A stretch of 64,000 nt of DNA from Actinomycetes bacterium (GCA_023460975.1 JAEWOG010000099.1:1-64000); one strand, 5' to 3'. Positions 36,145 to 45,124 are shown, counted from the stretch's first letter. The notes: a model not told the origin generated them from the sequence alone. A program made the numbers and translations.

Positions 36145-37455
36145 ATGGCACGGGTGGTGGTGATCGGCGGCGGATTCGCCGGCACGGCCAGCGCTGCGCG
36201 GCTCGCCAAGCTGGGCCACGAGACGACGCTTCTCGAGGCCCGAGACCGACTCGGCGGCGCACTCGACGCCGTCGCGCACGAGGGCTTCTCCTGGGACCTG
36301 GGTCCCACCACCACTCTGCTCCCGGCCGTCGTTCGCGACCTGTTCCGCAAGTCTGGCCGCCCCCTGGAGCGCGAACTCGACCTCGTCCCCCGCCCGATCG
36401 TGGCCGTGCACCGATTCCCCGACGGCTCCTCGGTGGCGCTGCCGGGTGCCACTCGCGCCGGACAGATGCGTGCCTTCGACGAGCTCGCTCCCGGTCTCGG
36501 GCAGGAGTGGGTGGATCACGTCGCCAGCTTCTCCGATGCCTGGGACCTGCTGCGCAAGGAATGGTTCGAACGCGCATGGGACCCGGTCGCGTCCCCCGAC
36601 GAGGTGACGCGGCTCGTCAACTCCCGCGAGAGCCTGCGCGATCGCGTTCGGAGGACCCTCCGGGACCCGCGGGCACGTCTGGTTGCCGAGCACCCCGTGC
36701 GCGGCCGCGGGGACGACCCCCGTCGTACGCCCGCCTGGGCTGCGCTCGACCACCACCTCGCCGAACGGTTCGGGGTGTGGTCGGTGCCGGGCGGGATGGC
36801 GGCGCTGGCGGACGCGATGACACAGCGCCTGCAGACCCGGAAGGTGACCGTACGCACGCACACGCGCGCGCTCGACCTCGTCGTGCGCGCGGGCACCGTC
36901 GTCGCAGTCAGGACGGACCAGGGCGACGTGGCCGCCGATGCCGTCGTCGTGGCCATCGACCCACGCCTGATCCCTGCGTTGGCGCCTCACGTCCGTTCCA
37001 CGGCCGCGGCCGCCCTGCCCGACCTCACGTGCCTGGCCGTGGAGGGAGAGCTCGCCCAGATCGACGCCCACGCGGGTGAGATAGTGCTCCACGGGCGTCG
37101 GAACACCACCCTGACGCTGCGTCCCGCGTACGCCCCCTCCGGCGCCACGGCGTTCAGCGTGCTCACGCGCGGCCAGGGGGCCGACGTCCTCGATGCGCTC
37201 GCCGCACACGGCCTCGACCTGGCCGGGCGCGTCATCCATCGCCATGACCTGCCCGCGGTCACCCTCGCTGAGCGCTGGAGCGGGTCCCCCTACGGCGTGC
37301 AGTGGGCCGGGCGGCGCACCACCTGGCGGCGTCTGGGGCCACGCACCCCGATCACCGGCGTGTACGCGGCGGGCGCCCACACGAGCGCCGGCAGCGGGCT
37401 TCCCTTCGCGGGCCTGGGGGCGGCACTCGTCGCCGCCGCACTCGGGCCGGCCTGA
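36145..37455 (+). CDS. FAD-dependent oxidoreductase, phytoene desaturase/amine oxidase-like
   Basis: A 436-aa protein with an N-terminal Rossmann motif VVVIGGGFAGTASAARL and E32-type ribose contact (LLEARDRLGG), followed by GFSWDLGPTT, as in CrtI and amine oxidase-like desaturases. The C-terminal GxxAGAHT-SAGSGLPFAGLGAALVAA segment closes the FAD site. Substrate unknown. A polyprenyl synthase is encoded 2 kb away, which hints at an isoprenoid substrate, but metF and others lie between them. Confidence 0.82.
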   Translation: MARVVVIGGGFAGTASAARLAKLGHETTLLEARDRLGGALDAVAHEGFSWDLGPTTTLLPAVVRDLFRKSGRPLERELDLVPRPIVAVHRFPDGSSVALPGATRAGQMRAFDELAPGLGQEWVDHVASFSDAWDLLRKEWFERAWDPVASPDEVTRLVNSRESLRDRVRRTLRDPRARLVAEHPVRGRGDDPRRTPAWAALDHHLAERFGVWSVPGGMAALADAMTQRLQTRKVTVRTHTRALDLVVRAGTVVAVRTDQGDVAADAVVVAIDPRLIPALAPHVRSTAAAALPDLTCLAVEGELAQIDAHAGEIVLHGRRNTTLTLRPAYAPSGATAFSVLTRGQGADVLDALAAHGLDLAGRVIHRHDLPAVTLAERWSGSPYGVQWAGRRTTWRRLGPRTPITGVYAAGAHTSAGSGLPFAGLGAALVAAALGPA

Positions 37456-37465
37456 GCGCGGCGCC

Positions 37466-38065
37466 TCAGCCGAGGAGTTCGAACGTCACCCGAACCCGCG
37501 CGTCGACCCGCTGCTCCCCCGCGCTGAAACCAGCCTCCGACCGGGCGAACAACGCTCCCTGCGCCACCACGCCCAGGTCCTCGCCCTCGACCACATCCGT
37601 CACCACGCCCAGGCCTCGCCCGGCCAGGTCGGCCAACTGCGCGGCTCGGCGCCGGGCATCCGCGAACGCGGCCTCTCGCGCACGACCCAGCGCAACGGCG
37701 GGGTCTCGGAGTTGGAGCGTGACGTCCTCGACCATGAGCCGATCGCCGATCGCGGCCACGAGTGCTTCCAGCAGCTCGCCGGCCACCGGCAGGTCCGGGC
37801 ACCGCGCCACGAAGGAGTGCCGCGCCTCGAACCCATCGCGTACGCCCTGATGGTCGTGCGCCTGCCACACCTGAAGGCCGCTCGAGGAGACCATCGCCTC
37901 GCCGACGTGCTCCCCCGCGACGGTGCCGGCGCGGCGGGCCAGCTCGGACGTGCTCGCGTACGCACCGGCGAGTGACGCGTCCCGTGCCGAGACGGCGAAC
38001 CGGACCACGGCAATGTCGGGGACCTCGCTCGAGGCTCCCAGACCGGTGACGGTGACGGTGTTCAT
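37466..38065 (-). CDS. SIMPL domain protein
   Basis: A 199-aa protein beginning MNTVTVTGLGASSEVPDIA, the SIMPL (DUF541) start. Later segments ARRRAAQLADLAGRGLGVVTDV are typical of the family. Members bind surfaces or oligomerise; no enzyme activity is known. There is no signal peptide, so it looks cytoplasmic. TAGTCT (38072-38077, minus) lies six bases before the ATG, suggesting a leaderless start; a GTG at 38071 is the alternative. Convergent with the FAD oxidoreductase (10-bp gap). Confidence 0.8.
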   Translation of the reverse strand: MNTVTVTGLGASSEVPDIAVVRFAVSARDASLAGAYASTSELARRAGTVAGEHVGEAMVSSSGLQVWQAHDHQGVRDGFEARHSFVARCPDLPVAGELLEALVAAIGDRLMVEDVTLQLRDPAVALGRAREAAFADARRRAAQLADLAGRGLGVVTDVVEGEDLGVVAQGALFARSEAGFSAGEQRVDARVRVTFELLG

Positions 38066-38127
38066 GGCCACAGACTAGGCACCGACTCCGAACCGTCGCC
38101 GCGTCACCACACGACCGCACGGTCTCA

Positions 38128-38252
38128 CGACGAACTCCGTGACACCTGGCCTCGAGCGGCGCTTCGAGCCATCCCCGGATCGGACACGGGCCGACGCGAA
38201 CTACGCCCGTTGGGGCGAGGCCGTACGCCGCTCCTTGGGCTGGGCGCTCATC
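38128..38252 (+). pseudogene. Duplicated 3' end of glpK (fragment)
   Basis: These 125 bp match 58068-58194 of glpK almost base for base (from CGACGAACTCCGTGACACC to TGGGCGCTCATC). The copy differs by a few substitutions and has lost two bases after GACACCTGG, which breaks the frame. Homology continues into the flanking repeats: both loci share TGAGCCCCGGCTCGGC before the first unit. The rest of glpK is absent, so this is a dead fragment carried with the repeat array. Confidence 0.9.
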
Positions 38253-38267
38253 TGAGCCCCGGCTCGG

Positions 38268-38400
38268 CGTCATACAAACCGGCCATCCCAGGCCCCGCGT
38301 CATACAATCCGGCCGGCCTAGGGCTGGCGTCATACAAACCCGCACCCATACGTACGACTCCGTATGACGCAGCCCCGTCCCCCGCGGATCTGTATGACGC
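38268..38400. repeat. GTCATAC repeat array B (5 units)
   Basis: Plus-strand units start at 38269, 38299 and 38329 (30-bp period); inverted units start at 38362 and 38392. The head-to-head step is 33 bp with the centre CACCCATACGTACGACTCC, identical to the two centres of array C. Similarity to the end of array C runs on to about 38420. It lies downstream of metF (stop at 38466, minus). Confidence 0.88.
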
Positions 38401-38465
38401 CCGGCCCACTGACGGCCGATTCCCCCGAGCGAGGTGGACGAGTTCGCCCCGTCCGTCTCCGGCAC

Positions 38466-39368
38466 TCAGGTCACGGGTGCGCCGAGGCGCAGGTTCTCCC
38501 AGATCTCACGCGTGGCCTTGGACCGGTTGAGGGTGTAGAAGTGCAGCCCGGGAGCCCCCTCGTCGAGCAGCCGCTGGCACAGCTCGGTCGCCACCTGGAT
38601 CCCCTCGGCGCGCAGCGCAGCGGGGTCGTCGGCCAGGGGGGCCAGCCGGTCGGTGACCTCGCGGGGCAGTTCGCGGCGGGAGAGCTCGACCATGCGCTCC
38701 ATGGACCGCAGATTGAGGATCGGCATGATGCCGGGGATGATCGGCAGCTCGGCTCCGGCTGCGGCGGAGCGCTCGACGAGCCCCACGTAGTCGGATGCGC
38801 GCAGGACCATGTCCGTGATCGCGAACTCGGCGCCCGCATCCGCCTTCCCGGCCAGCACCTGAGCGTCAGCGGTGAGGCTGACGGCATCGACGTGACCCTC
38901 CGGGAAGGCCGCGACGCCCACTCGTACGGGGCTGGAACGACGCTTGATGTGGGCGACCAGCTCGGAGGCGTAGGTGAACCCGCCGTCCGTCGGAGTCCAC
39001 GGGCTGCCGGGGCCACCGGGCGGGTCTCCCCGCAGCGCCATGACGTGGCGGACGCCTGCGGACTCGAGTTCGTCCAGGATCGAGGTCAGCTCGTCGGAGG
39101 TGTGGCCGACGCAGGTCAGGTGCGCGACGGGGACCATGCTGGTCTCGCGGGCGATGCGCTCGGTGATGGCGACGGTGAGGTCGCGGGTGCCGCCGCCCGC
39201 GCCGTAGGTCACCGACACGAACGTCGGGCGGTACGGCTCCAGGTCGGTGATCGCGCGCCACAACGCAGTGGCGCCCTCCTCGTCCTTGGGCGGAAAGAAC
39301 TCGAACGAGTAGCTCCGCTCACCCGTCGCAACGAGTTCAGAGATGCTGCGTCCGATATCCACCGCCAT
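38466..39368 (-). CDS. metF: 5,10-methylenetetrahydrofolate reductase
   Basis: MetF reduces methylene-THF to methyl-THF for methionine synthesis. The 300-aa FAD barrel enzyme has SYSFEFFPPKDEEG, the family start with its glutamate, FVSVTYGAGGG, and MALRGDPP. GLHFYTLNRS closes the barrel. ATG at 39368; TAGGCT lies six bases upstream (39375-39380), so the transcript is probably leaderless. Divergent from the polyprenyl synthase. Confidence 0.95.
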   Translation of the reverse strand: MAVDIGRSISELVATGERSYSFEFFPPKDEEGATALWRAITDLEPYRPTFVSVTYGAGGGTRDLTVAITERIARETSMVPVAHLTCVGHTSDELTSILDELESAGVRHVMALRGDPPGGPGSPWTPTDGGFTYASELVAHIKRRSSPVRVGVAAFPEGHVDAVSLTADAQVLAGKADAGAEFAITDMVLRASDYVGLVERSAAAGAELPIIPGIMPILNLRSMERMVELSRRELPREVTDRLAPLADDPAALRAEGIQVATELCQRLLDEGAPGLHFYTLNRSKATREIWENLRLGAPVT

Positions 39369-39374
39369 GCTCAC

Positions 39375-39380
39375 AGCCTA
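39375..39380 (-). promoter_or_regulatory. -10 element for leaderless metF
   Basis: Minus-strand TAGGCT, six bases, ATG at 39368. Confidence 0.6.
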
Positions 39381-39419
39381 GGTTCGTGGCCCCCGCCCGG
39401 CTGACGGGTGTCCACTGGT

Positions 39420-39431
39420 TAGGCTTCCGGG
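39420..39431 (+). promoter_or_regulatory. -10 element for leaderless polyprenyl synthase
   Basis: TAGGCT, six bases, GTG at 39432. It mirrors the metF element across a 63-bp divergent gap. Confidence 0.6.
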
Positions 39432-40499
39432 GTGTCCGATCCGTGGAATGCCGACGAGTTCCGCCAGCGGGTCCAGGAGGTCCTGGACTCGTTCCTCGAC
39501 GCCCAGGCCGAGCGTCTCGCCCCGATGGGCCCGGACGCGGCTCGGCTCCTGGCCGAGGCCAGGACGTCGGTGGGAGGCGGCAAGCGGTTCCGCGCGGCGT
39601 TCGCGTGGTGGGGGCACCTGGCCGTCAGCCCGGACAACGTGGACGAGGCTGCGCTGGCCCGGGCCTGCGCGGCCATGGAGCTGCTCCAGGCGAGCGCCCT
39701 GGTCCACGACGACTACATGGATGCCTCCGACACGCGTCGCGGCCGCCCCGCGACCCACCGGGCCTTCGAAGCAGAGCACCGTGCGGCCGGCTGGGACGGC
39801 GACCCGATCCAGTACGGAGCCGCGGCTGCGATCCTGCTCGGCGATCTGCTGCTGAGCTGGGCGGACGAGCTGTTGCGCCGCAGCGGCTTCGGCTGGGACC
39901 GCGTCGGCCCCGCGTTGGACGTGTTCGACCTGTGCCGCAGCGAGGTCATCACGGGGCAGTTCCTCGACGTGTCGGTGCAAGCTCGCGGCCACGCCGACGT
40001 CGCGGAGGCCATGACCGTGCTGCGCTACAAGTCCGCCAAGTACTCCATCGAACGACCGCTCCACATCGGCGCCGCGCTGGGCGGAGCGACGGTCGAGCAG
40101 ACCGAGCAGTTGGGCTCCTTCGGACTCCCGCTCGGCGAGGCATTCCAGTTGCGCGACGACATCCTCGGGGTCTTCGGCGACCCCGACGTCACAGGCAAGC
40201 CAGCGGGAGACGACCTCGTCGAGGGCAAGCGGACGGTCCTGGTCGCCCAGGCTCTCGATCGCCTCGACACCCACCAGCGCGCCCGGCTGGACGGCTCCCT
40301 GGGACGGCCGCTGAGCGCCGACGACGTCGCCGACCTGCGGCGCCTGTTCGTCGACTCGGGCGCTCGGGACGCGGTGGAGGCGATGATCGATGATCTCGTC
40401 GAACAGGCCCTGAGTGTCTTGGCCACCGCCCGCATCGACGACCGCGCCCGCGAGGTCCTTCGCTCCCTCGCCCTCGCCGCGACCGCGCGGACGGTCTGA
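39432..40499 (+). CDS. All-trans polyprenyl diphosphate synthase (GGPP synthase type)
   Basis: A 355-aa class I prenyltransferase. The first aspartate-rich motif is DDYMD (93-97) after LVHD, and the second is RDDILGVFGD (241-250). These hold Mg2+ and the allylic diphosphate. GGKRFR at 49-54 binds isopentenyl diphosphate. Actinobacterial IdsA/GrcC-type enzymes of this length make C15-C20 or longer chains; chain length cannot be told by eye. Its stop is 2 bp from that of the convergent barstar gene. Confidence 0.92.
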   Translation: MSDPWNADEFRQRVQEVLDSFLDAQAERLAPMGPDAARLLAEARTSVGGGKRFRAAFAWWGHLAVSPDNVDEAALARACAAMELLQASALVHDDYMDASDTRRGRPATHRAFEAEHRAAGWDGDPIQYGAAAAILLGDLLLSWADELLRRSGFGWDRVGPALDVFDLCRSEVITGQFLDVSVQARGHADVAEAMTVLRYKSAKYSIERPLHIGAALGGATVEQTEQLGSFGLPLGEAFQLRDDILGVFGDPDVTGKPAGDDLVEGKRTVLVAQALDRLDTHQRARLDGSLGRPLSADDVADLRRLFVDSGARDAVEAMIDDLVEQALSVLATARIDDRAREVLRSLALAATARTV

Positions 40500-40501
40500 G
40501 A

Positions 40502-40921
40502 TCAGTCGAGTGCGGCGATGCCGCTCACCTCGGGGCCCTCGCCCCGCAGCAGCACCGCGAACCCGGCGTCGCTGTCCTGTGCGTGCCGCCCCAGGATCGC
40601 CACCAGCGTGTCGAAGGCACGCGGCTCGGCGCGCGCGAGCACTCCCCACCCGTCCCAGAGCAGCACGAACGGCTCGGTGAGGTCGCGCAGCGAGTCAGCC
40701 AGGGCGTCGTAGTTGGCCCCGAACCACTCCCCGAACCCCAGCGCCTCGCCCATCGCGGCGAGCACGGCGCGGCGGTCAGCGGGCAGGGTCCAGCCGTCCA
40801 CGTACCCGCCACCCCACCCAGCAACCTCGGCGGTGTGCAGGATCTCTGTGACCTCACGCTCCGAGGACCACAGGTAGACGCCCACCGGGTCGCGACCGGC
40901 CAGCACCCCGACGAAGCTCAT
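40502..40921 (-). CDS. Barstar-family ribonuclease inhibitor
   Basis: A 139-aa protein. The C-terminal two thirds match barstar: LGFGEWFGANYDALADSLRDL is the family core, followed by VLLWDGWG. Barstars cap the active site of barnase-type RNases. The first ~40 residues are an extension rather than a signal peptide, so the protein is cytoplasmic. ATG 40921 overlaps the RNase stop as ATGA: toxin first, inhibitor second. Confidence 0.9.
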   Translation of the reverse strand: MSFVGVLAGRDPVGVYLWSSEREVTEILHTAEVAGWGGGYVDGWTLPADRRAVLAAMGEALGFGEWFGANYDALADSLRDLTEPFVLLWDGWGVLARAEPRAFDTLVAILGRHAQDSDAGFAVLLRGEGPEVSGIAALD

Positions 40922-41445
40922 CGCGCGATCACCGAGAACGACTCGTAGTGGTCCGCGGTCCAGTACAGCGTGTCCCCGCCGGTGACGATCCGTCGGGCAC
41001 CGCGGTGGTCGAGGCCGGGCGTGGGCACCGTGTACTCGCGGTAGTAGCCCCGCTCTTCCTCCGGCAGGATGCCTTCGTAGTTGCCGAAGGTGATGCCGTC
41101 ACGCTCGAACTCGTACGGCCCGCCGGCGTCGATGTCTGCCACCACCTCGGCCGCCTCCACGGGCAGCTCCGAGAGCCGTACGACCGGGAGGCCGCTGACG
41201 GGGTCCCGGGTGAGCGTGGCTGTGGGCCGCGCCGACGGAGTGGGCGTCGTGGAAGCGGTCGGGCTCGGGGACGCCGCTCCCGTTGACGGCTCGGGGTCCT
41301 GAGTGGCGGCCGTCGTGGCCTCCGGCGGGCGCTGGTCATCGCCCGTCCCCAGGGTGTCGGTCCACCACAGGAAGGCCGCCAACGCGATGATGACGACCAG
41401 TGCGCCCCACGTGATCTTGAGGCGCGGCTCCGAGCCACCAGCCAC
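40918..41445 (-). CDS. Membrane-anchored barnase/RNase Sa-like guanyl ribonuclease
   Basis: A 175-aa protein: short basic N-terminus, a hydrophobic helix at 11-28 with no evident cleavage site, a Pro/Thr/Ser linker (30-80), then a microbial RNase domain (85-175). Catalytic residues are present: E137 in YYREYTV, R148/R151-152 in RGARRIV, and H166 in DHYESF. It should cut single-stranded RNA after G outside the membrane, or be released by proteolysis. GTG start directly after the stop of the Rv2175c-type gene. Paired with barstar downstream. Confidence 0.88.
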   Translation of the reverse strand: MAGGSEPRLKITWGALVVIIALAAFLWWTDTLGTGDDQRPPEATTAATQDPEPSTGAASPSPTASTTPTPSARPTATLTRDPVSGLPVVRLSELPVEAAEVVADIDAGGPYEFERDGITFGNYEGILPEEERGYYREYTVPTPGLDHRGARRIVTGGDTLYWTADHYESFSVIAR

Positions 41446-41832
41446 TCAGAACCCCATCGACTGGGCGCGACGCTTGACCTCGCTGCCGCGGTTCTCACGC
41501 AGCGCGTCGATCGGGCGACCGGGCAGGTTGTCGTCGGTGAACAGCCAGGCGATGGCTTCGCGATCGGTGTAGTTCTGATCGTGCAGCAGCGTGAGCAGGC
41601 CCGAGAGCCCCTTGACCACGAACCCGTCCTGGAAGAAGTCGGCCGGCACCTTCGGCCCGCCGCCCGGCGTCGGCACGGCCTCGGCGAGCTGGTGGTCGCG
41701 GATCATCGTGCGGATCGTGCTGACCGAGACTCCGAGCTCGTGGGCGGCCTGTGACCAGTCCAGCCACGAGGGCACGAGGGCGGCGAGGTCGCGCTCGGCG
41801 AGGGGGACGTAGTCGGGTTCTGCGGCGTTCAT
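41446..41832 (-). CDS. Rv2175c-type DNA-binding protein
   Basis: A 128-aa winged helix-turn-helix protein. WLDWSQAAHELGVSVSTIRTMIRDHQL is the HTH region, and DGFVVKGLSGLLTLLHD and GRPIDALREN are in the C-terminal part. In Mycobacterium the homologue is phosphorylated by PknL, whose gene lies divergently next to it; the same arrangement occurs here. The target genes are unknown. ATG at 41832. Confidence 0.88.
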   Translation of the reverse strand: MNAAEPDYVPLAERDLAALVPSWLDWSQAAHELGVSVSTIRTMIRDHQLAEAVPTPGGGPKVPADFFQDGFVVKGLSGLLTLLHDQNYTDREAIAWLFTDDNLPGRPIDALRENRGSEVKRRAQSMGF

Positions 41833-41972
41833 GGGCGAAGTCTGTCACGCGGATGCTCGCCAGCCGAGCCGCCGTGCGCCACGCCGGGGCGGGCGCGTAC
41901 GGGTGGTGCTGCACCCCCTTTCCGTACGATGTGAGCACCGGATCCTTCCCCGTCCGGCGATGGAGGTCGACT

Positions 41973-44099
41973 GTGGAGCCTGACGAGCGCGCCCGCACGC
42001 CGCACAGCGGCAACGCTGGTTCCGCCGCCGACCCACTCCTCGGGCGGGTCCTCGAAGGCCGCTACCAGATCCGTCGGCGCATCGCGCGCGGCGGCATGGC
42101 GAGTGTGTACGAGGCCACGGACTCCCGTCTGGACCGCACTGTCGCGATCAAGGTCATGCACGCCGGCCTCGGCGACGACGACACGTTCGCGCGACGGTTC
42201 GTCCGGGAGGCGCGGGCCGCGGCGCGCCTCAACCACCCCAACGTCGTGGGGGTCTACGACCAGGGCGACGAGGACGGCACCGTCTACCTCGCGATGGAGT
42301 ACGTGCCCGGCCACACCCTGCGCGACGTCGTGCGCGCTCAGGCGCCCCTGCCTCCGGTGCGCGCCATCGCGCTCCTGACACCAGTGATCTCGGCGCTGGC
42401 AGAGGCCCATCGCGCCGGGCTCGTCCACCGCGACGTGAAGCCGGAGAACGTGCTCATCGCAGACGAGGAGCACGGCGGGCGGATCAAGGTCGCCGATTTT
42501 GGCTTGGCCAAGGCGGTCAGCGCGGAGACCCAGCACACCGCGACCGGCGGCGTCCTCATCGGCACCGTGTCCTACCTCGCGCCCGAACTCGTCGTCGACG
42601 GCAGCACCGACGCCCGCGTCGACGTCTATGCGGTCGGCGTGATGCTCTACGAACTGCTCACCGGCACCAAGCCTCACGAGGGCGAGTCGCCGATCCAGGT
42701 GGCGTACAAGCACGTGCACGAGGACGTCCCGCCGCCGTCGGCTGTCGTCGATCACATTCCGGACTACGTGGATGCCCTCGTGGCGCGGGCGACGTCCCGC
42801 GACCGTACGCAACGCCCCGCCGACGCCGCCGTGCTCGGCCGACACGTCACCCGCGTGGCCCAGGCCCTGGGCGCTGGCGTCGACTCCGACCCCGATCTGG
42901 CGGCTGACCTGCGCCCCTCTCCCGCTCCCGAGCCGGATGAGGACGACCGCCTGACGATCTTCGACGACATCGATGACCTGTCCGAGGAGTCGGAGTCCGG
43001 CATCGAGCGCACGGCCGTGGCCCCCTTCGACCCCGTGGCGATGGCCAACTCCGCCTCCCGCGCCAGCACCCCGCGGGCAGTCGCGCCAGCGGGCGCTCCG
43101 GCGCCGACCGCGCAGCACCCGATCACTCCGAGCGCCGTCGTCCCGGCTGCCCGGGCCACTCCGCCTCGGCGCCCCTCCCCGGCCCGGGGCGTGGCCCCCC
43201 TGGCGCCGCGGCCCTCGCGTCGCGGGCCGCTGGCGCTGGTGCTCGCGTTGCTTCTGGTCTGCGGGATCGGCGGGGGCGCGTACTGGTTCGGCTGGGCCCG
43301 CTACACGACCACCCCCGGAGTGCTGGGCCAGACCGAGAAGGTGGCCTCCGCTCGGGTGGCCAAGGAGGGGTTGTCCCTCGAGGTCGGCGACCCCGCGTTC
43401 TCCGAGACCGTCCCCGCCGGGATGGTCGTCACCTCCGATCCCGAGCCGGGCGAGCGCATCCTGCGCGACGGGACGGTCACGATCCACCTGTCCCAGGGTC
43501 CCGAACGGTACGACGTCCCACGCCTCGCGGACATGACCGAGGACCAGGCCCAGGACGCCCTGCGAGAGACGAACCTCGCCTTCGGCGCCTCGACCCAGAA
43601 GTGGCACGAGAGCGTTCCCGAGGGCCAGGTCATCCGGAGCAACCCGGCCGCCGGAACCACCCTCAAGCCCGGCGCGACCGTCGACCTGGTCATCAGCAAG
43701 GGTCGGCGCCCGATCACCGTGCGCGACTTCACGGGCAAGGCCTACTCGCGCGCGGAGAGCCACCTGAGCGGCAAGGGGCTGCTCCCGGTCGTGACGGAGG
43801 AACAGTTCAGCGACACGGTCGCCCAGGGCGTCGTCATCTCGCAGACGCCCACGACCGGAACGCTCTACAAGGGCGACGAGGTGCAGTTCGTGGTCTCGAA
43901 GGGTCCGGAGCTGATCGAGGTCCCCAGCGTGCGCGCATGGGGGGTCGCCGAGGCGACGGCCAAGCTCGAGGACCTCGGTTTCGTCGTACGGACCGAGGAG
44001 TCCGTCGGCTATCTGGGCCTCGGGTTCGTCCAGAGCAGTGACCCCTCGCCGGGAACCATGGCCGCCAAGGGCACCACCATCACGCTCTACCTCGTCTGA
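41973..44099 (+). CDS. PASTA-domain Ser/Thr protein kinase (PknL-like)
   Basis: A 708-aa receptor kinase. Kinase domain 29-300: glycine loop IARGGMASVYEA, ATP lysine K60, catalytic D154 in HRDVKPEN, DFG at 175-177. A Pro/Ala juxtamembrane segment and one membrane helix near residue 430 lead to four extracellular PASTA repeats, which bind muropeptides or lipid II in relatives. The pair with an Rv2175c-type gene identifies it as PknL-like rather than PknB. GTG start with GGAGG six bases upstream. Confidence 0.94.
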   Translation: MEPDERARTPHSGNAGSAADPLLGRVLEGRYQIRRRIARGGMASVYEATDSRLDRTVAIKVMHAGLGDDDTFARRFVREARAAARLNHPNVVGVYDQGDEDGTVYLAMEYVPGHTLRDVVRAQAPLPPVRAIALLTPVISALAEAHRAGLVHRDVKPENVLIADEEHGGRIKVADFGLAKAVSAETQHTATGGVLIGTVSYLAPELVVDGSTDARVDVYAVGVMLYELLTGTKPHEGESPIQVAYKHVHEDVPPPSAVVDHIPDYVDALVARATSRDRTQRPADAAVLGRHVTRVAQALGAGVDSDPDLAADLRPSPAPEPDEDDRLTIFDDIDDLSEESESGIERTAVAPFDPVAMANSASRASTPRAVAPAGAPAPTAQHPITPSAVVPAARATPPRRPSPARGVAPLAPRPSRRGPLALVLALLLVCGIGGGAYWFGWARYTTTPGVLGQTEKVASARVAKEGLSLEVGDPAFSETVPAGMVVTSDPEPGERILRDGTVTIHLSQGPERYDVPRLADMTEDQAQDALRETNLAFGASTQKWHESVPEGQVIRSNPAAGTTLKPGATVDLVISKGRRPITVRDFTGKAYSRAESHLSGKGLLPVVTEEQFSDTVAQGVVISQTPTTGTLYKGDEVQFVVSKGPELIEVPSVRAWGVAEATAKLEDLGFVVRTEESVGYLGLGFVQSSDPSPGTMAAKGTTITLYLV

Positions 44100-44179
44100 G
44101 CACCCCGTACGGGTCGCGCCCGATCCGGTCACGCTCCCGCCGAGCGGACCCGGCATCCGCCGAGCGCGCACAGGCGACC

Positions 44180-44191
44180 TAGGCTTGGCCG
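44180..44191 (+). promoter_or_regulatory. -10 element for leaderless nfo
   Basis: TAGGCT, six bases, GTG at 44192. Confidence 0.6.
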
Positions 44192-45124
44192 GTGCCGCTC
44201 TCCCCCACCTTGGCCCAGGCGCCTGCTGCCCGGGATCCACGCGCCGTCCGCAATCCGATCGGCACCCACGTCCAGGTCGGCAAGGGCCTGCACACGGGTG
44301 CGCTGCGCTCGGCCGAAGAGATCGGCTGCGAGACCCTTCAGGTCTTCGTCGGCAACCCCCGAGGGTGGGCCCGCTCGGAGGGCAACCCCCGCGAGGATGC
44401 CGCCTTCCGTGATGCCTGCGGAGAACGCGGCATCCCCGCCTTCATCCACGCTCCCTACCTCGTGAACCTCGGCTCGCCCACGCCGAGCACGTACGAGAAC
44501 TCCGTCGCCGTGCTGGCCCACAACCTGCGCCGCGCCCAGGAGATCGGCGCCCAAGGCGTGGTCGTCCACACCGGCTCCTATGTCGACGCTGGCGGCAGCG
44601 ACGAGCGCCATACAGCGGCGATGCGGCAGGTCCGAGAGGGGCTGCTGCCCCTGCTCGAGACGCTGGAGGACGACGACGCGCCCTGGCTGCTCCTCGAGCC
44701 CACCGCCGGGCAGGGCCGCTCCCTGTGCGCCGGCGTGGAGGACCTCGTCGGCTACCTCGCCGTCCTCGATGACCACCCCAAGGCCGGGATCTGTCTCGAC
44801 ACCTGCCACGTCTTCGCGGCTGGCGCACCGTTGGACGAGGCCGGGGGCGCCACTGCGACCGTTGACCGCATCGTCGAGATCGGCGGGCCGGGCCGCCTCC
44901 GGCTGGTGCATGCCAATGACTCCAAGGACGTGCGCGGCGCGTTCAAGGACCGCCACGAACAGATCGGCCGTGGGCACATCGGCGAGGATGCGTTCCGCGA
45001 GCTGTTCGCGCATCCTGCCCTCGCGGGCGTGCCGTTCGTCCTGGAGACGCCGGGCTCCCGCGAACTCGGCAACCCGGACATGGAGGCGCTGACTCGCCTG
45101 CGTGCGGAGGCCCACCGTGACTGA
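44192..45124 (+). CDS. nfo: Deoxyribonuclease IV (AP endonuclease)
   Basis: Nfo/endonuclease IV cuts DNA 5' to abasic sites. The 310-aa TIM barrel has the Zn-ligand signatures: IHAPYLVNL, VVHTGS, LLLEPTAGQG, CLDTCHVFAAG and HANDSKD, with the GRGHIGEDAF segment. The 20-residue N-terminal extension is unusual. GTG start with no ribosome-binding site; the following transporter gene overlaps by 8 bp. Confidence 0.93.
   Translation: MPLSPTLAQAPAARDPRAVRNPIGTHVQVGKGLHTGALRSAEEIGCETLQVFVGNPRGWARSEGNPREDAAFRDACGERGIPAFIHAPYLVNLGSPTPSTYENSVAVLAHNLRRAQEIGAQGVVVHTGSYVDAGGSDERHTAAMRQVREGLLPLLETLEDDDAPWLLLEPTAGQGRSLCAGVEDLVGYLAVLDDHPKAGICLDTCHVFAAGAPLDEAGGATATVDRIVEIGGPGRLRLVHANDSKDVRGAFKDRHEQIGRGHIGEDAFRELFAHPALAGVPFVLETPGSRELGNPDMEALTRLRAEAHRD

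Larger units (their letters stand above)
38066..38465. other. Intergenic region between SIMPL gene and metF: glpK fragment plus repeats
   Basis: The 400-bp gap has no complete gene. From right to left it holds the metF 3' flank, repeat array B, a duplicated glpK tail, and the leaderless promoter of the SIMPL gene. Confidence 0.8.

Noticed and set aside
36145..40499. Carotenoid gene cluster (desaturase plus polyprenyl synthase)
   Set aside because: metF, a SIMPL gene and a repeat array separate the two genes, and no phytoene synthase or cyclase is present.
41829..44240. 803-codon frame opposite the PASTA kinase gene
   Set aside because: Antisense shadow of a high-GC gene; no domain, and the plus-strand kinase is unmistakable.
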